Part shown: in pieces, positions 35,623-43,569 of the stretch | How the letters are laid out: the number at the start of each line of letters is the position of its first letter | Position numbering within the stretch: position 1 is the stretch's first letter | Source: Burkholderiales bacterium | GTDB lineage: Bacteria; Pseudomonadota; Gammaproteobacteria; Burkholderiales; Burkholderiaceae | NCBI GenBank assembly: GCA_026225235.1 | Contig: JAMFSK010000131.1 | Span: forward strand, 62,001-126,000 | Direction of reading: 5' to 3' | Length of the DNA: 64,000 nucleotides | Position numbers and translations under genes: made by a program | Notes under the pieces: generated by a model | The model's input: the letters and a program-made list of their open reading frames with translations, nothing else | The model's database searches: none | Told to the model about the DNA's origin: nothing

Positions 35623-37584
35623 TTACAGATTGTCGATCTGAACCGGCTCAATGGCATCAGCCGGTTCATAACCGAAGATCTTCCCGTAGAAATACAACTC
35701 GGCTTCAAAGCTGCGGCTGATATTTTCCGCGCGCCGGAACCCGTGCTGTTCGTTCGGAAACAACAGATACGCAACCGGCAGCCCCTTGGCACGCACGGCC
35801 TGGTACATCGCCTCGGCCTGGTTTGGCGGTACGGCCTTGTCTTCCGCTCCCTGGAACAGGATCATCGCGCTCGATAGCTGGTCAGTGAAATTGACCGGCG
35901 AGCGCGCGCGATAGAGCGCCTGCTCGGCCGGATAGTCACCAATCAGCCCGAACAGATAACGCGACTCGAATTTGTGTGTGTCGCGCGCGAGCGCTTCGAG
36001 GTCGCCGATTCCGTAGTGGCTAGCACCGGCCTTGAAGAAGGAACGGAAGGTCGGCGCCGATAGCGTCGTATAGCCGCCTGCACTGCCGCCGCGGATGGCG
36101 ACCTTGTCCGGGTTCACGAGTCCGCGGCCGATGAGGTAACGCGCGGCGTTGACCGAGTCGTCGACATCGACCACACCCCACTGACGGTTAAGGCGCTGGC
36201 GATAAGGCCGGCCATAGCCGCTACTGCCGCCATAGTTGACATCGACGACCGCGAAGCCGCGGCTGGTCCAGTATTGGATCGACCATTTGAAGCCCGCATG
36301 GGTTGAACTGGTCGGGCCACCATGACTGATCACGAGCAGCGGCGGCAGGGCGCCTTCCGGTCCCGTGAAATCCGCATTGGTTGGCGCATAGAAGAGCGCG
36401 TGAGCGAAAGCGCCGCCTTCGGTCGGGTAGCGGATTGCTTCGGCAATCGAGACGTAGGCCGGGTCGGCCTGCGCGCGGCTTGCGCTGCGCAGCACCTGGT
36501 GGGTGCGGTGCTCGAGGTCGAGTGCCACGATGGCTTCATCGGCACTCGGCGAACTGCCGATCAGCACAGCCTGATTGCCATATACATACAGGTCGCGCAT
36601 CGCGCGGAAGGGGACTTCGATCTCGTCGAACTGGCCGCGCTCAACGTCGAGGATCGCGAGATGGGTGTCGCCATCCTGCTCGTATAGGCAGACGATGCGG
36701 CCCGCCGTGTCGAAGCCGTAAGTGCGCATACCGAACACCCATTGCGGCTTGCCGAACTCGGCTTCCATCGAGTGCAGCGCCTCGAGCTTGCCGGCGCGCA
36801 GGCAATACAGATTCCACCAGCCGCTACGATCCGAAACCACGTGCAGTTCGCCGGCGGGCGACCAGGCCGGTTGAAACAGCGACTCTTCGCGACCGCCGGC
36901 GATTTTGCGCGGGGTGCTCAGCGAGCCGTCAGCCGCGACATCCGCCAGCCAGAGCTCGGTGCCGTCCCAGGGCATGTCGGGATGGTCCCAGGTCAGCCAG
37001 GCAAGCTCACGCGCATCCGGGCTCAGCACGGGCGATGAAAAGAAGTCGTGACCGCCCACGAGCAGCATTCTCGCGCCACTGGTGAGGTCAATGCTCACGA
37101 GGCTGTTGACCGGTTCCGCGGCACCCGCGCCATGGTCTTCCATCACGGCAATCAGGCGATGATGCGCGGCGTCGACGATCGCATCGGCATAGCGAACTTC
37201 GCCCGCTTCGGTCAGTGCTTCGGGCTGTCCGTCCGACCTGATCCGATAGAGGCGCTGGTCGTCGAAGTGACTGAAAAAGATGCCGCCTTGCGCACCGATC
37301 GCGAATGCACCGCCGCCGTATTCATGAACCAGCGAACGCACATTGAAGGGAGCTGCGCTCACGTCGTCGATCCGCCCATCGGCCGAATACCTGACCAGCA
37401 CGTTGCGGCCTTTTTCCTGAGGACGGCCTTCGGTCCAGAAGATGCCCTCGGCGCCGATCGCGGGCTGGCCGAGCCGGATCGTTTCGCCAACGATCAATTG
37501 CGTCGTGACGGGGGACTTCCAACTGCCGAAGGGCGCGCTGACCGAGGTGTGAGCGGATGAAGAGGATGAAGAGGATGAAGTCAT
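35623..37584 (-). CDS. S9 family peptidase (acylaminoacyl-peptidase / dipeptidyl aminopeptidase type)
   Basis: A 653-residue prolyl-oligopeptidase-family serine hydrolase. A beta-propeller fills residues ~30-380; the alpha/beta-hydrolase domain has GGSAGGYTT (Ser nucleophile near residue 510), Asp in ILFQGAEDKAVPP and His in FPNEQHGFRRA. It lacks an obvious signal peptide, so it is probably cytoplasmic. The N-terminus MTSSSSSSSSAH is encoded by three copies of a 9-bp repeat. No clear ribosome site precedes ATG 37584. It lies 45 bp downstream of the GlxA-type regulator on the same strand and converges with the MocR-like gene (12 bp). Confidence 0.9.
   Translation of the reverse strand: MTSSSSSSSSAHTSVSAPFGSWKSPVTTQLIVGETIRLGQPAIGAEGIFWTEGRPQEKGRNVLVRYSADGRIDDVSAAPFNVRSLVHEYGGGAFAIGAQGGIFFSHFDDQRLYRIRSDGQPEALTEAGEVRYADAIVDAAHHRLIAVMEDHGAGAAEPVNSLVSIDLTSGARMLLVGGHDFFSSPVLSPDARELAWLTWDHPDMPWDGTELWLADVAADGSLSTPRKIAGGREESLFQPAWSPAGELHVVSDRSGWWNLYCLRAGKLEALHSMEAEFGKPQWVFGMRTYGFDTAGRIVCLYEQDGDTHLAILDVERGQFDEIEVPFRAMRDLYVYGNQAVLIGSSPSADEAIVALDLEHRTHQVLRSASRAQADPAYVSIAEAIRYPTEGGAFAHALFYAPTNADFTGPEGALPPLLVISHGGPTSSTHAGFKWSIQYWTSRGFAVVDVNYGGSSGYGRPYRQRLNRQWGVVDVDDSVNAARYLIGRGLVNPDKVAIRGGSAGGYTTLSAPTFRSFFKAGASHYGIGDLEALARDTHKFESRYLFGLIGDYPAEQALYRARSPVNFTDQLSSAMILFQGAEDKAVPPNQAEAMYQAVRAKGLPVAYLLFPNEQHGFRRAENISRSFEAELYFYGKIFGYEPADAIEPVQIDNL
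37555..37581. repeat. 9-bp tandem repeat at the start of the S9 peptidase gene
   Basis: GGATGAAGA occurs three times in tandem on the plus strand (37555-37563, 37564-37572, and 37573-37581 with final T). Read on the coding strand it gives the eight-serine tract at residues 3-10. The unit is a multiple of three, so slippage would change tract length without a frameshift. Confidence 0.7.
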
Positions 37585-37629
37585 GAAGGGTAGGGGAAAG
37601 AGGATTCGATAAAGTCAGCAACAGTGCGC

Positions 37630-38616
37630 CTAAGCACTCACGGGCACGCCTCGAAAGCTTGACCGGTATTCGTTCGGTGTCACGCCGAGACGGCGCGTGA
37701 AGACAATCCGCATGCGCTCGGCGCTCGCGAAGCCGCTCTCGTAGGCGACGGCCTTGAGCGCCAGGTCGCCGCTTTCGAGCAGGCTGCGTGCCGTATCGAC
37801 CCGGGCTCGTTCGACGAATTCGTGAGGCGTGAGCTCAGCCAATTGTACAAATACGCGCGCGAAGTGGCGTGCGCTCATGCCGGCAACCGCCGCGAGCTGG
37901 GCGACCGAGAAACTCTCGCGGATATGTTCCATGACATAGGCCTGGACCTTTGCCACGGGCGACGTTTCGTCGGCCGGCACGCTGAGGTAGGGGCTGAATT
38001 GCGACTGCCCGCCACGGCGCTGCGCAAATACCACGAGGCGCTTGGCCACGGCGAGCGCAACCGCGGGCCCATGATCTTCGGCGACCAGTGCGAGCGACAG
38101 GTCGATGCCTGCCGTGACACCGGCCGATGTCACGAGTGCGCCATCGCGAATATGGATCCGGTCGAGTTCGACCCGCGCGCGCGGAAAGCGGCTCGCGAGC
38201 AACGGCGCGTTCTGCCAGTGGGTCGTGACATGGCGCTCGTCGAGCAGCCCGGCATGACCAAGCGCAAAAGCACCCGTACAGATCGAGCCATAACGCTCGC
38301 AGCGCGCGGCGTCGTCCGCCAGCCAGCGGGTCAGGCGCGCCTCGGGATCGCTACCCGGCAGGGTCGGGCCGCCCGCGACAAGCGCGGTGTGAAAGCCGCC
38401 GCCGGGGTGGCCGGTGCCCCCTTCGTCGAACGTCTGATCGGCCGTGAGCTGCATCCCGTTCGAAGCGCGCAATACCCCGGCGTCGGTACTCAGCAGCGTC
38501 GTCGTATAACCGTCATCGGCGCCGACGAAAGCGTTCGCTTCGGCGAACACATCGACCGGCCCGGCCACATCGAGCGCCTGTACACCCGGAAAGATCGCAA
38601 TGGCGACAGACCGCAT
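37630..38616 (-). CDS. GlxA-family AraC-type transcriptional regulator
   Basis: A 328-residue regulator with an N-terminal DJ-1/PfpI-like domain (VAIAIFPGVQALDVAGPVDVF at the start, GSICTGAFALGHAGLLDERHVTTHW around the nucleophile elbow) and a C-terminal AraC HTH pair (VAQLAAVAGMSARHFARVF and LKAVAYESGFASAERMRIVF). The Cys in SICTGA is kept, as in GlxA relatives that sense small ligands. It is divergent from the HD hydrolase gene and upstream of the S9 peptidase, either of which it may control. Start ATG 38616 is near the translation of a typical MRSVAIAIF N-terminus. Confidence 0.9.
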   Translation of the reverse strand: MRSVAIAIFPGVQALDVAGPVDVFAEANAFVGADDGYTTTLLSTDAGVLRASNGMQLTADQTFDEGGTGHPGGGFHTALVAGGPTLPGSDPEARLTRWLADDAARCERYGSICTGAFALGHAGLLDERHVTTHWQNAPLLASRFPRARVELDRIHIRDGALVTSAGVTAGIDLSLALVAEDHGPAVALAVAKRLVVFAQRRGGQSQFSPYLSVPADETSPVAKVQAYVMEHIRESFSVAQLAAVAGMSARHFARVFVQLAELTPHEFVERARVDTARSLLESGDLALKAVAYESGFASAERMRIVFTRRLGVTPNEYRSSFRGVPVSA

Positions 38617-38775
38617 TCAGTGTTGTCCTTTTTTCGATCGAGCGGCGGTGGCAGCAGACACCGTACGGTTGGCAGGGTTCGAAGGTGCTCCGCGATTGTC
38701 CGGCGCGGGGTTCGGGGCGAGACTTGATCCTGTCATCCCGTCAGGCACAAACGCACGACGGAAAGCATACACGGT

Positions 38776-38801
38776 GGCAGCCTCCAATCGCGATGGCTGC
38801 C
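38776..38801. promoter_or_regulatory. inverted repeat before the HD-domain gene
   Basis: GGCAGCC (38776-38782) mirrors GGCTGCC (38795-38801) with a 12-bp spacer, 22 bp upstream of the HD gene ATG and in the shared region with the AraC-type regulator. An operator or a leader hairpin are both possible. Confidence 0.35.
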
Positions 38802-38823
38802 CGAGCTGACCCAGGAGAACATC

Positions 38824-39504
38824 ATGAGCACGACGATCGCCGGTATCCGTATTCCCGACAGCCAGCTTGCACGCGCGGCCACCGAGCTGGTGCGCGACAC
38901 CGAACCTGACCTTTTGTACAACCATTCCCGCCGCGTGTTCCTGTTCGGCGCACTGGCCGGCGAGCGCAAGCAACTCAAGTTCGACTCTGAGCTGCTCTAC
39001 CTCGGCGCGATGTTTCACGACATGGGGCTGGTCGACGCCTATAGCAGCAAGACGAGCCGGTTCGAAGTCGACGGCGCGAACGCTGCGCGTGATTTCATGC
39101 AGCAGCACGGCATGAATGAATACGACATCGAACAGGTCTGGTTGTCGATCGCTCTGCATACGACCCCGGGCGTGCCCGAACATTTGAAGCCGGTCGTCGC
39201 GTTGGTGACGGCGGGTGTCGAGATGGATGTGCTGGGTCTTGCCTACGATGAGTTCCCCACGGACAAGCGCATCCAGGTGGTGGCCGCGCATCCGCGCGAA
39301 AGCACGTTCAAGAACGACATCATCGACGCTTTTGCCCACGGCACGATCCAGAAGCCCGAGACCACCTTCGGCAATGTCAAGGCCGATGTACTTGCGCTCA
39401 GAGATCCGAGCTACAAACGCCTGAACTTCTGCACTCTGATCCTCGGCTCGGCCTGGGACGACAGCGGTGCCGCCCATGTGCATCACGCGGGTTGCGCACA
39501 CTGA
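38824..39504 (+). CDS. HD domain hydrolase (cyanamide hydratase-like)
   Basis: A 226-residue HD-domain metal protein. The motif residues are visible: YNHSRRVFLFG (first His), FHDMGL (HD pair) and SIALHTTPG (later His), a pattern shared with fungal cyanamide hydratase and bacterial homologues annotated as 'HD domain-containing protein'. Substrate unproven. AGGAG lies eight bases before ATG 38824. The C-terminus has a Cys/His-rich tail (AAHVHHAGCAH). It is divergent from the GlxA-type regulator, a frequent pairing for small-molecule catabolic enzymes. Confidence 0.82.
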   Translation: MSTTIAGIRIPDSQLARAATELVRDTEPDLLYNHSRRVFLFGALAGERKQLKFDSELLYLGAMFHDMGLVDAYSSKTSRFEVDGANAARDFMQQHGMNEYDIEQVWLSIALHTTPGVPEHLKPVVALVTAGVEMDVLGLAYDEFPTDKRIQVVAAHPRESTFKNDIIDAFAHGTIQKPETTFGNVKADVLALRDPSYKRLNFCTLILGSAWDDSGAAHVHHAGCAH

Positions 39505-39658
39505 GTTTGGACGAGGAGGGGCAAAAGGCGGGTTCAAATTGGATTGGGCCACGCCTGGGCGGGACGGCGCGCCTTAGTTCTGCATGGTTGCACGGAGTTC
39601 GCTAGTATGCGGACAAGGCGCCGGCTCAGGCGTGTGCAGACTCAATGCGGAGTGATCG

Positions 39659-41059
39659 ATGATAACGCTATGCCTCGCCGGACAACTTCACGATGCCGGT
39701 ACGTTCTCGACGCGATCCTGGACCCGGCGCTTGCACGACATGGTTGCGGCCTCTGGAGCCAGACCTTGGTATCAGCGGGCCGCGGCGCCGGTGGCGGCGG
39801 CGTTGCTCGCCGTGCTGTGCGCGAGCGGGCCGACCCTGGCCCGGGCTCAGGGTTCTGCCGATGACGCACTGATTGCGCATGGCGAATATCTTGCCAAGGC
39901 AGGCGACTGTATTGCCTGTCACTCGGCCGCCGGCGGCAAGCCGTTTGCGGGTGGCCTGCCGATGACGACCCCGATGGGCAAGATTTATACGACCAATATT
40001 ACGCCTGATCCGGACACCGGCATTGGCCGCTATTCAGAAGCCGACTTTGTCCGGGCCACGCGCGAAGGTGTCGCGAAAGACGGCCGCAACCTGTATCCGG
40101 CGATGCCGTACCCGTCGTATGCCAAGGTCAGCGACGACGACATGAAGGCGATGTATGCGTACTTCATGCATGGCGTCGAGCCGGTCAGGCAGGCCAACCG
40201 CCCGTCCGATATCCCATGGCCGCTCAATATGCGCTGGCCGCTCAAGCTGTGGAATCTCGTCTTTCTCGACAAGCAGGTGTATGTCGACAAGGGCGGCCAG
40301 GATGCGCTCTGGAACCGTGGCGCCTACCTCGTACAAGGTCTGGGCCACTGCGGCGCCTGTCACACCCCGCGTGGCATCGGCTTCAATGAGAAGGCGCTCG
40401 ACGAGAGCGGTAAGGCCTTTCTCAGCGGCGCAGCGATCGACAACTGGTTCGCCGCGAACCTGACGGGCGATACCAATACGGGTCTCGGCCGCTGGACTGA
40501 GGCGGACCTCGCGACCTTCATGAAGCGGGGCGCGAATGCCCATGCGTCGGCGTTCGGCTCGATGACCGACGTGATCAACCACAGCACGCAAAACCTCAAC
40601 GATGTCGATACCAAGGCGATTGCTCACTACCTGAAGGCGATCGCGCCGGCGGGCCGCGACGAGGGCGGACCGTATGCGTACGATCCGAAAGCGACTGTCG
40701 CGGCGCTGCTCAAACCGGCGGGCAACGCGGGCGCGGCCACTTACACCACCTACTGCCTGCATTGCCATGGGGTCGACGGCCGCGGTTATGCGCCGATGTT
40801 CGCGCCGCTCGCAGGGAACCCGAACGTGCTCGAAAAGGATCCGAGTTCGTTGATCAACGTGACCCTGAACGGTACCGGTCCGCTTGTGATCGGTGGCGTA
40901 CCCGCGCCGTATCCGATGCCGGCCTACCATGGGACGCTTGACGACCAGCAAGTCGCCGACCTGCTGACCTTCATCCGTGCCGGCTGGAACAATCAGGCAC
41001 CCGCCGTCTCGTCGGACCAGGTCGCGAAGCTGCGGAAAACGACGGTCGCCGCTCCTTGA
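39659..41059 (+). CDS. orphan triheme cytochrome c (dehydrogenase cytochrome subunit type)
   Basis: A 466-residue cytochrome with three CxxCH sites: CIACH near residue 84, CGACH near 237 and CLHCH near 366. It parallels the sugar dehydrogenase cytochrome at 13742-15112 (same GEYLAKAGDCIACH, GGLPMTTPMGKIYTTNITPD, WNRGAYLVQGLGHCGACHTPR patterns). The start at 39659 has GGAG six bases upstream, but ATG 39740 would give a more normal signal peptide (AAPVAAALLAVLCASG then ARAQ). No flavoprotein or quinoprotein dehydrogenase gene is adjacent, so its electron donor must be encoded elsewhere. Confidence 0.9.
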   Translation: MITLCLAGQLHDAGTFSTRSWTRRLHDMVAASGARPWYQRAAAPVAAALLAVLCASGPTLARAQGSADDALIAHGEYLAKAGDCIACHSAAGGKPFAGGLPMTTPMGKIYTTNITPDPDTGIGRYSEADFVRATREGVAKDGRNLYPAMPYPSYAKVSDDDMKAMYAYFMHGVEPVRQANRPSDIPWPLNMRWPLKLWNLVFLDKQVYVDKGGQDALWNRGAYLVQGLGHCGACHTPRGIGFNEKALDESGKAFLSGAAIDNWFAANLTGDTNTGLGRWTEADLATFMKRGANAHASAFGSMTDVINHSTQNLNDVDTKAIAHYLKAIAPAGRDEGGPYAYDPKATVAALLKPAGNAGAATYTTYCLHCHGVDGRGYAPMFAPLAGNPNVLEKDPSSLINVTLNGTGPLVIGGVPAPYPMPAYHGTLDDQQVADLLTFIRAGWNNQAPAVSSDQVAKLRKTTVAAP

Positions 41060-41185
41060 GACGGGTAATCGGCGGCATCGCTGGGGTAAAGCGTGTCGCG
41101 GTGTGATGCTTGTCGGGGAAGTTGTCACGATACGTCGCGGCGGCTGGTCGACCGGATCGGTTGACTGGCCGGGCCGCCGCCTCAC

Positions 41186-41221
41186 GCTGCAGTGCCGCAT
41201 CCTGGCGGCGTGCACTGCAGC
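41186..41221. repeat. perfect 10-bp inverted repeat after the orphan cytochrome gene
   Basis: GCTGCAGTGC (41186-41195) and GCACTGCAGC (41212-41221) are exact reverse complements separated by 16 bases. The hairpin lies 126 bp after the cytochrome stop and 131 bp before the CBS gene. No U tract follows, so a plain intrinsic terminator is unlikely. Confidence 0.5.
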
Positions 41222-41352
41222 ATCGAAAGTTGTCTCCCAAATTGCTCTCCCGAGCCTCCGGCACCCCTCCTATACTGGAATACAGGAGCACAAAGTCGCT
41301 CCCATTCGTCCGTCCTCCACGGGCGGTGAGGGCGACGCCAAGGAGGGCTTCC

Positions 41353-41793
41353 ATGACACAAGTTGCGCAGATACTCCGTTCGAAATCTGACCAGCATGTC
41401 TTCACGATCGACGAATCCACGTCGGTTTATGACGCGATCAAACTCATGGCCGAAAAGCGCATCGGCGCGCTGGTCGTCATGCATCACGAGGAAATCGTCG
41501 GCATCGTCACTGAGCGCGACTATGCGCGCAAGGTCGTGCTGATGGACCGTTCGTCAAGGAACACCCGGGTCAGCGAGATCATGAGCGGCGCGGTACGTTA
41601 TGTGCAGCCCGAACAGACCTCGCAGGACTGCATGGGGCTGATGACCGAACACCGCTTGCGGCATTTGCCCGTGCTCGACAAGGGCCGGCTGATTGGCATG
41701 ATCTCGATCGGCGACCTTGTCGCGGACATCATGTCCGAACAGCAGTTCACGATCCAGCAACTCGAGCAGTACATCACGGGCGGCACACACTGA
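41353..41793 (+). CDS. CBS domain pair protein
   Basis: A 146-residue stand-alone CBS pair: first repeat VFTIDESTSVYDAIKLMAEKRIGALVV, second repeat VRYVQPEQTSQDCMGLMTEHRLRHLPVLD ending GMISIGDLVADIM. Such proteins bind adenosine nucleotides and act as energy or redox sensors; the partner is unknown. ATG 41353 follows AAGGAGGG at an ideal distance; the frame upstream is non-coding. A TATACT element about 80 bp upstream may be the -10. The gene stands alone. Confidence 0.9.
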   Translation: MTQVAQILRSKSDQHVFTIDESTSVYDAIKLMAEKRIGALVVMHHEEIVGIVTERDYARKVVLMDRSSRNTRVSEIMSGAVRYVQPEQTSQDCMGLMTEHRLRHLPVLDKGRLIGMISIGDLVADIMSEQQFTIQQLEQYITGGTH

Positions 41794-42008
41794 ACGAGGA
41801 GAAGGGCGGGGGCCGCACTCGTGCAGAGGGCGGTCTTTCCCCGCCACGGTGACGGTCGCGGGAGCGGTGAAGCGGGTGGTGCAGAGGCGGTGAAGGGACA
41901 GTGATGAAGGGACCGGATGTGCGATAGCACGTCGTGGTGCAGGGCAATAACCTCGCGCATCACTTTATAATCCACGGACCCTGACTTGCAGCCCATGACC
42001 CGAGGCCT

Positions 42009-42506
42009 ATGACGCGGCGCCAGCTTACCCAACGCCATACCCTCCATGCGATCGCGATCTACGAAGGGGTCAAGGGTCTCGCCGCGCTCGCGGCGAGTAT
42101 TGGTTTGCTTGGCCTGGTGCACCGCGATCTGCGGCGTATCGCTTCGGAGCTGATCGGCCATTTCGGGCTTGACCCGGAACGGCATTACCCGGCTTTGCTG
42201 CTGCATTACGTCGACTTGCTCAACTCGACGAATATCCGTTCCCTGGTCTTCCTGGCCTTTGCCTATGCGGCTTTGCGTCTGGCTGAAGGCTACGGCCTGT
42301 GGCGTGACCGCGTCTGGGGCGAATGGCTCGGTGCGGCGTCCGGCGGCCTCTATCTGCCGTTCGAGATTTATCACCTCACCCATCGGCTGACCTGGACTGG
42401 CGTCGGCGTGTTCCTCGCGAACCTTCTCATGGTCGGTTTTCTGATCCGTCGGCTGTGGCGGCGCCGTATGGAAAAAGACCTGCCGGTTGCCCGCAAGCCG
42501 GCCTAG
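42009..42506 (+). CDS. DUF2127 family membrane protein
   Basis: A 165-residue protein with about four membrane helices; the start HAIAIYEGVKGLAALAASIGLLGL and the segment LRLAEGYGLWRDRVWGEWLGAASGGLYLPFEIYHL are the DUF2127 signatures. Function unknown. GAGG lies eight bases before the ATG. Its C-terminus is strongly basic (IRRLWRRRMEKD). It lies 80 bp before the LexA box of the mutagenesis cassette but is not likely to be part of it. Confidence 0.85.
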   Translation: MTRRQLTQRHTLHAIAIYEGVKGLAALAASIGLLGLVHRDLRRIASELIGHFGLDPERHYPALLLHYVDLLNSTNIRSLVFLAFAYAALRLAEGYGLWRDRVWGEWLGAASGGLYLPFEIYHLTHRLTWTGVGVFLANLLMVGFLIRRLWRRRMEKDLPVARKPA

Positions 42507-42585
42507 GGCCAAGCCGCCAGGGTTCTCTGGCAGGCATATTTACCGATCTTCCCCGGCGATTTGATCCTCTCGTTTTCGTGGAAAA

Positions 42586-42605
42586 TACTGTATAAATACA
42601 CAGTA
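42586..42605. promoter_or_regulatory. LexA (SOS) box of the imuA operon
   Basis: TACTGTATAAATACACAGTA is an intact CTGT-N8-ACAG SOS box with matching TA flanks, 73 bp before the imuA start; a -10-like TATAAA lies inside it. In bacteria with imuA-imuB-dnaE2 cassettes LexA represses this promoter until DNA damage. Confidence 0.92.
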
Positions 42606-42678
42606 TCTGGTCAAGCGGTCCGTTGTCTGCTCCCTGGCAGGCCAGGCCGTTTGCCGCCTTTGAAAACAGGGATATCCG

Positions 42679-43569
42679 ATGTCTGTTCGATCCGCGGCGG
42701 TTCGCACGGCGGCTGTGCCGCCGTCTTCCGCGTTGCCGTCATCTGCTGTGCCGTCGGCCGTTCTGCCGCCTCACCTGGCTCGCCAGGTCTGGCGCGGCAA
42801 CGAACTGGGCCATGCGGCGCGCGGCAGCGTGCCGACGGGTCACTCCGTGCTCGACCGTCACCTGCCCGATGGGGGCTGGCCCTGTGCCGCGCTGACCGAA
42901 TTGCTGAGCGCGCGCGCGGGGACGGGCGAAATGCGGCTGCTCGCCCCCGCGCTTGCTGCGCTGACCGCGCATCCGTTGGCCCCCCGTCATGTGGTGCTGA
43001 TTGCGCCGCCGTTCCTGCCTTATGCGCCTGCTCTGCAAGCGGTGGGTATCGCTGTCGACAAACTCGTCTGGCTCGATGTCGACGGCGCCGACGCGCTGTG
43101 GGCCGCTGAACAGGCGCTTCGGCATGACGGTGTCGGCGCGGTATTGCTCTGGTTGCCGCGCGTGCAGGCCACGGCGCTGAGGCGCTTGCAGGTGTTGGCC
43201 CAGGATGGCAATGCGCTGGCCTTCCTGATGCGCCCCGCGAGTGCCGCGGCGCAATCGTCGCCGGCGCCCTTGCGTCTGCAGTGCGCGCCAGCCGATGTGC
43301 CCGGGGCATGGTTGCGCACGCTGCGCGGTGTGTCGAATGCGCCCGTCGACAGTGGCATGCGCACGGCCGCGGCCGACCCGCTTGAGCGTGCGGGTTTGCG
43401 GGTAGACATCCTCAAGCGGCGCGGCCCGGCGCTGGGCACCCCGTTATTGTTGCGATTGCCGGTGCGGGTCGCGCCGTTTGTCCCTGAAGTTGCGGAGAAC
43501 GATCATGGTGTGGATCGCGGTGACGTTGCCGATGCTGCCACTCGAAGCAGTACGACCACTGTCGCTTGA
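42679..43569 (+). CDS. imuA: translesion synthesis-associated protein ImuA
   Basis: A 296-residue RecA/SulA-like protein, first gene of the SOS mutasome. The family core is visible from PTGHSVLDRHLPDGGWPCAALTELL through VVLIAPPFLPYAPALQAVGI and VDKLVWLDVDGADALWAAEQAL to LQCAPADVPG near residue 210. ImuA brings ImuB and the polymerase together; it has no polymerase activity. N-terminal ~30 residues are Ala/Val/Pro/Ser-rich. Its end overlaps imuB by 65 bp. Expression should follow the LexA box 73 bp upstream. Confidence 0.9.
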   Translation: MSVRSAAVRTAAVPPSSALPSSAVPSAVLPPHLARQVWRGNELGHAARGSVPTGHSVLDRHLPDGGWPCAALTELLSARAGTGEMRLLAPALAALTAHPLAPRHVVLIAPPFLPYAPALQAVGIAVDKLVWLDVDGADALWAAEQALRHDGVGAVLLWLPRVQATALRRLQVLAQDGNALAFLMRPASAAAQSSPAPLRLQCAPADVPGAWLRTLRGVSNAPVDSGMRTAAADPLERAGLRVDILKRRGPALGTPLLLRLPVRVAPFVPEVAENDHGVDRGDVADAATRSSTTTVA

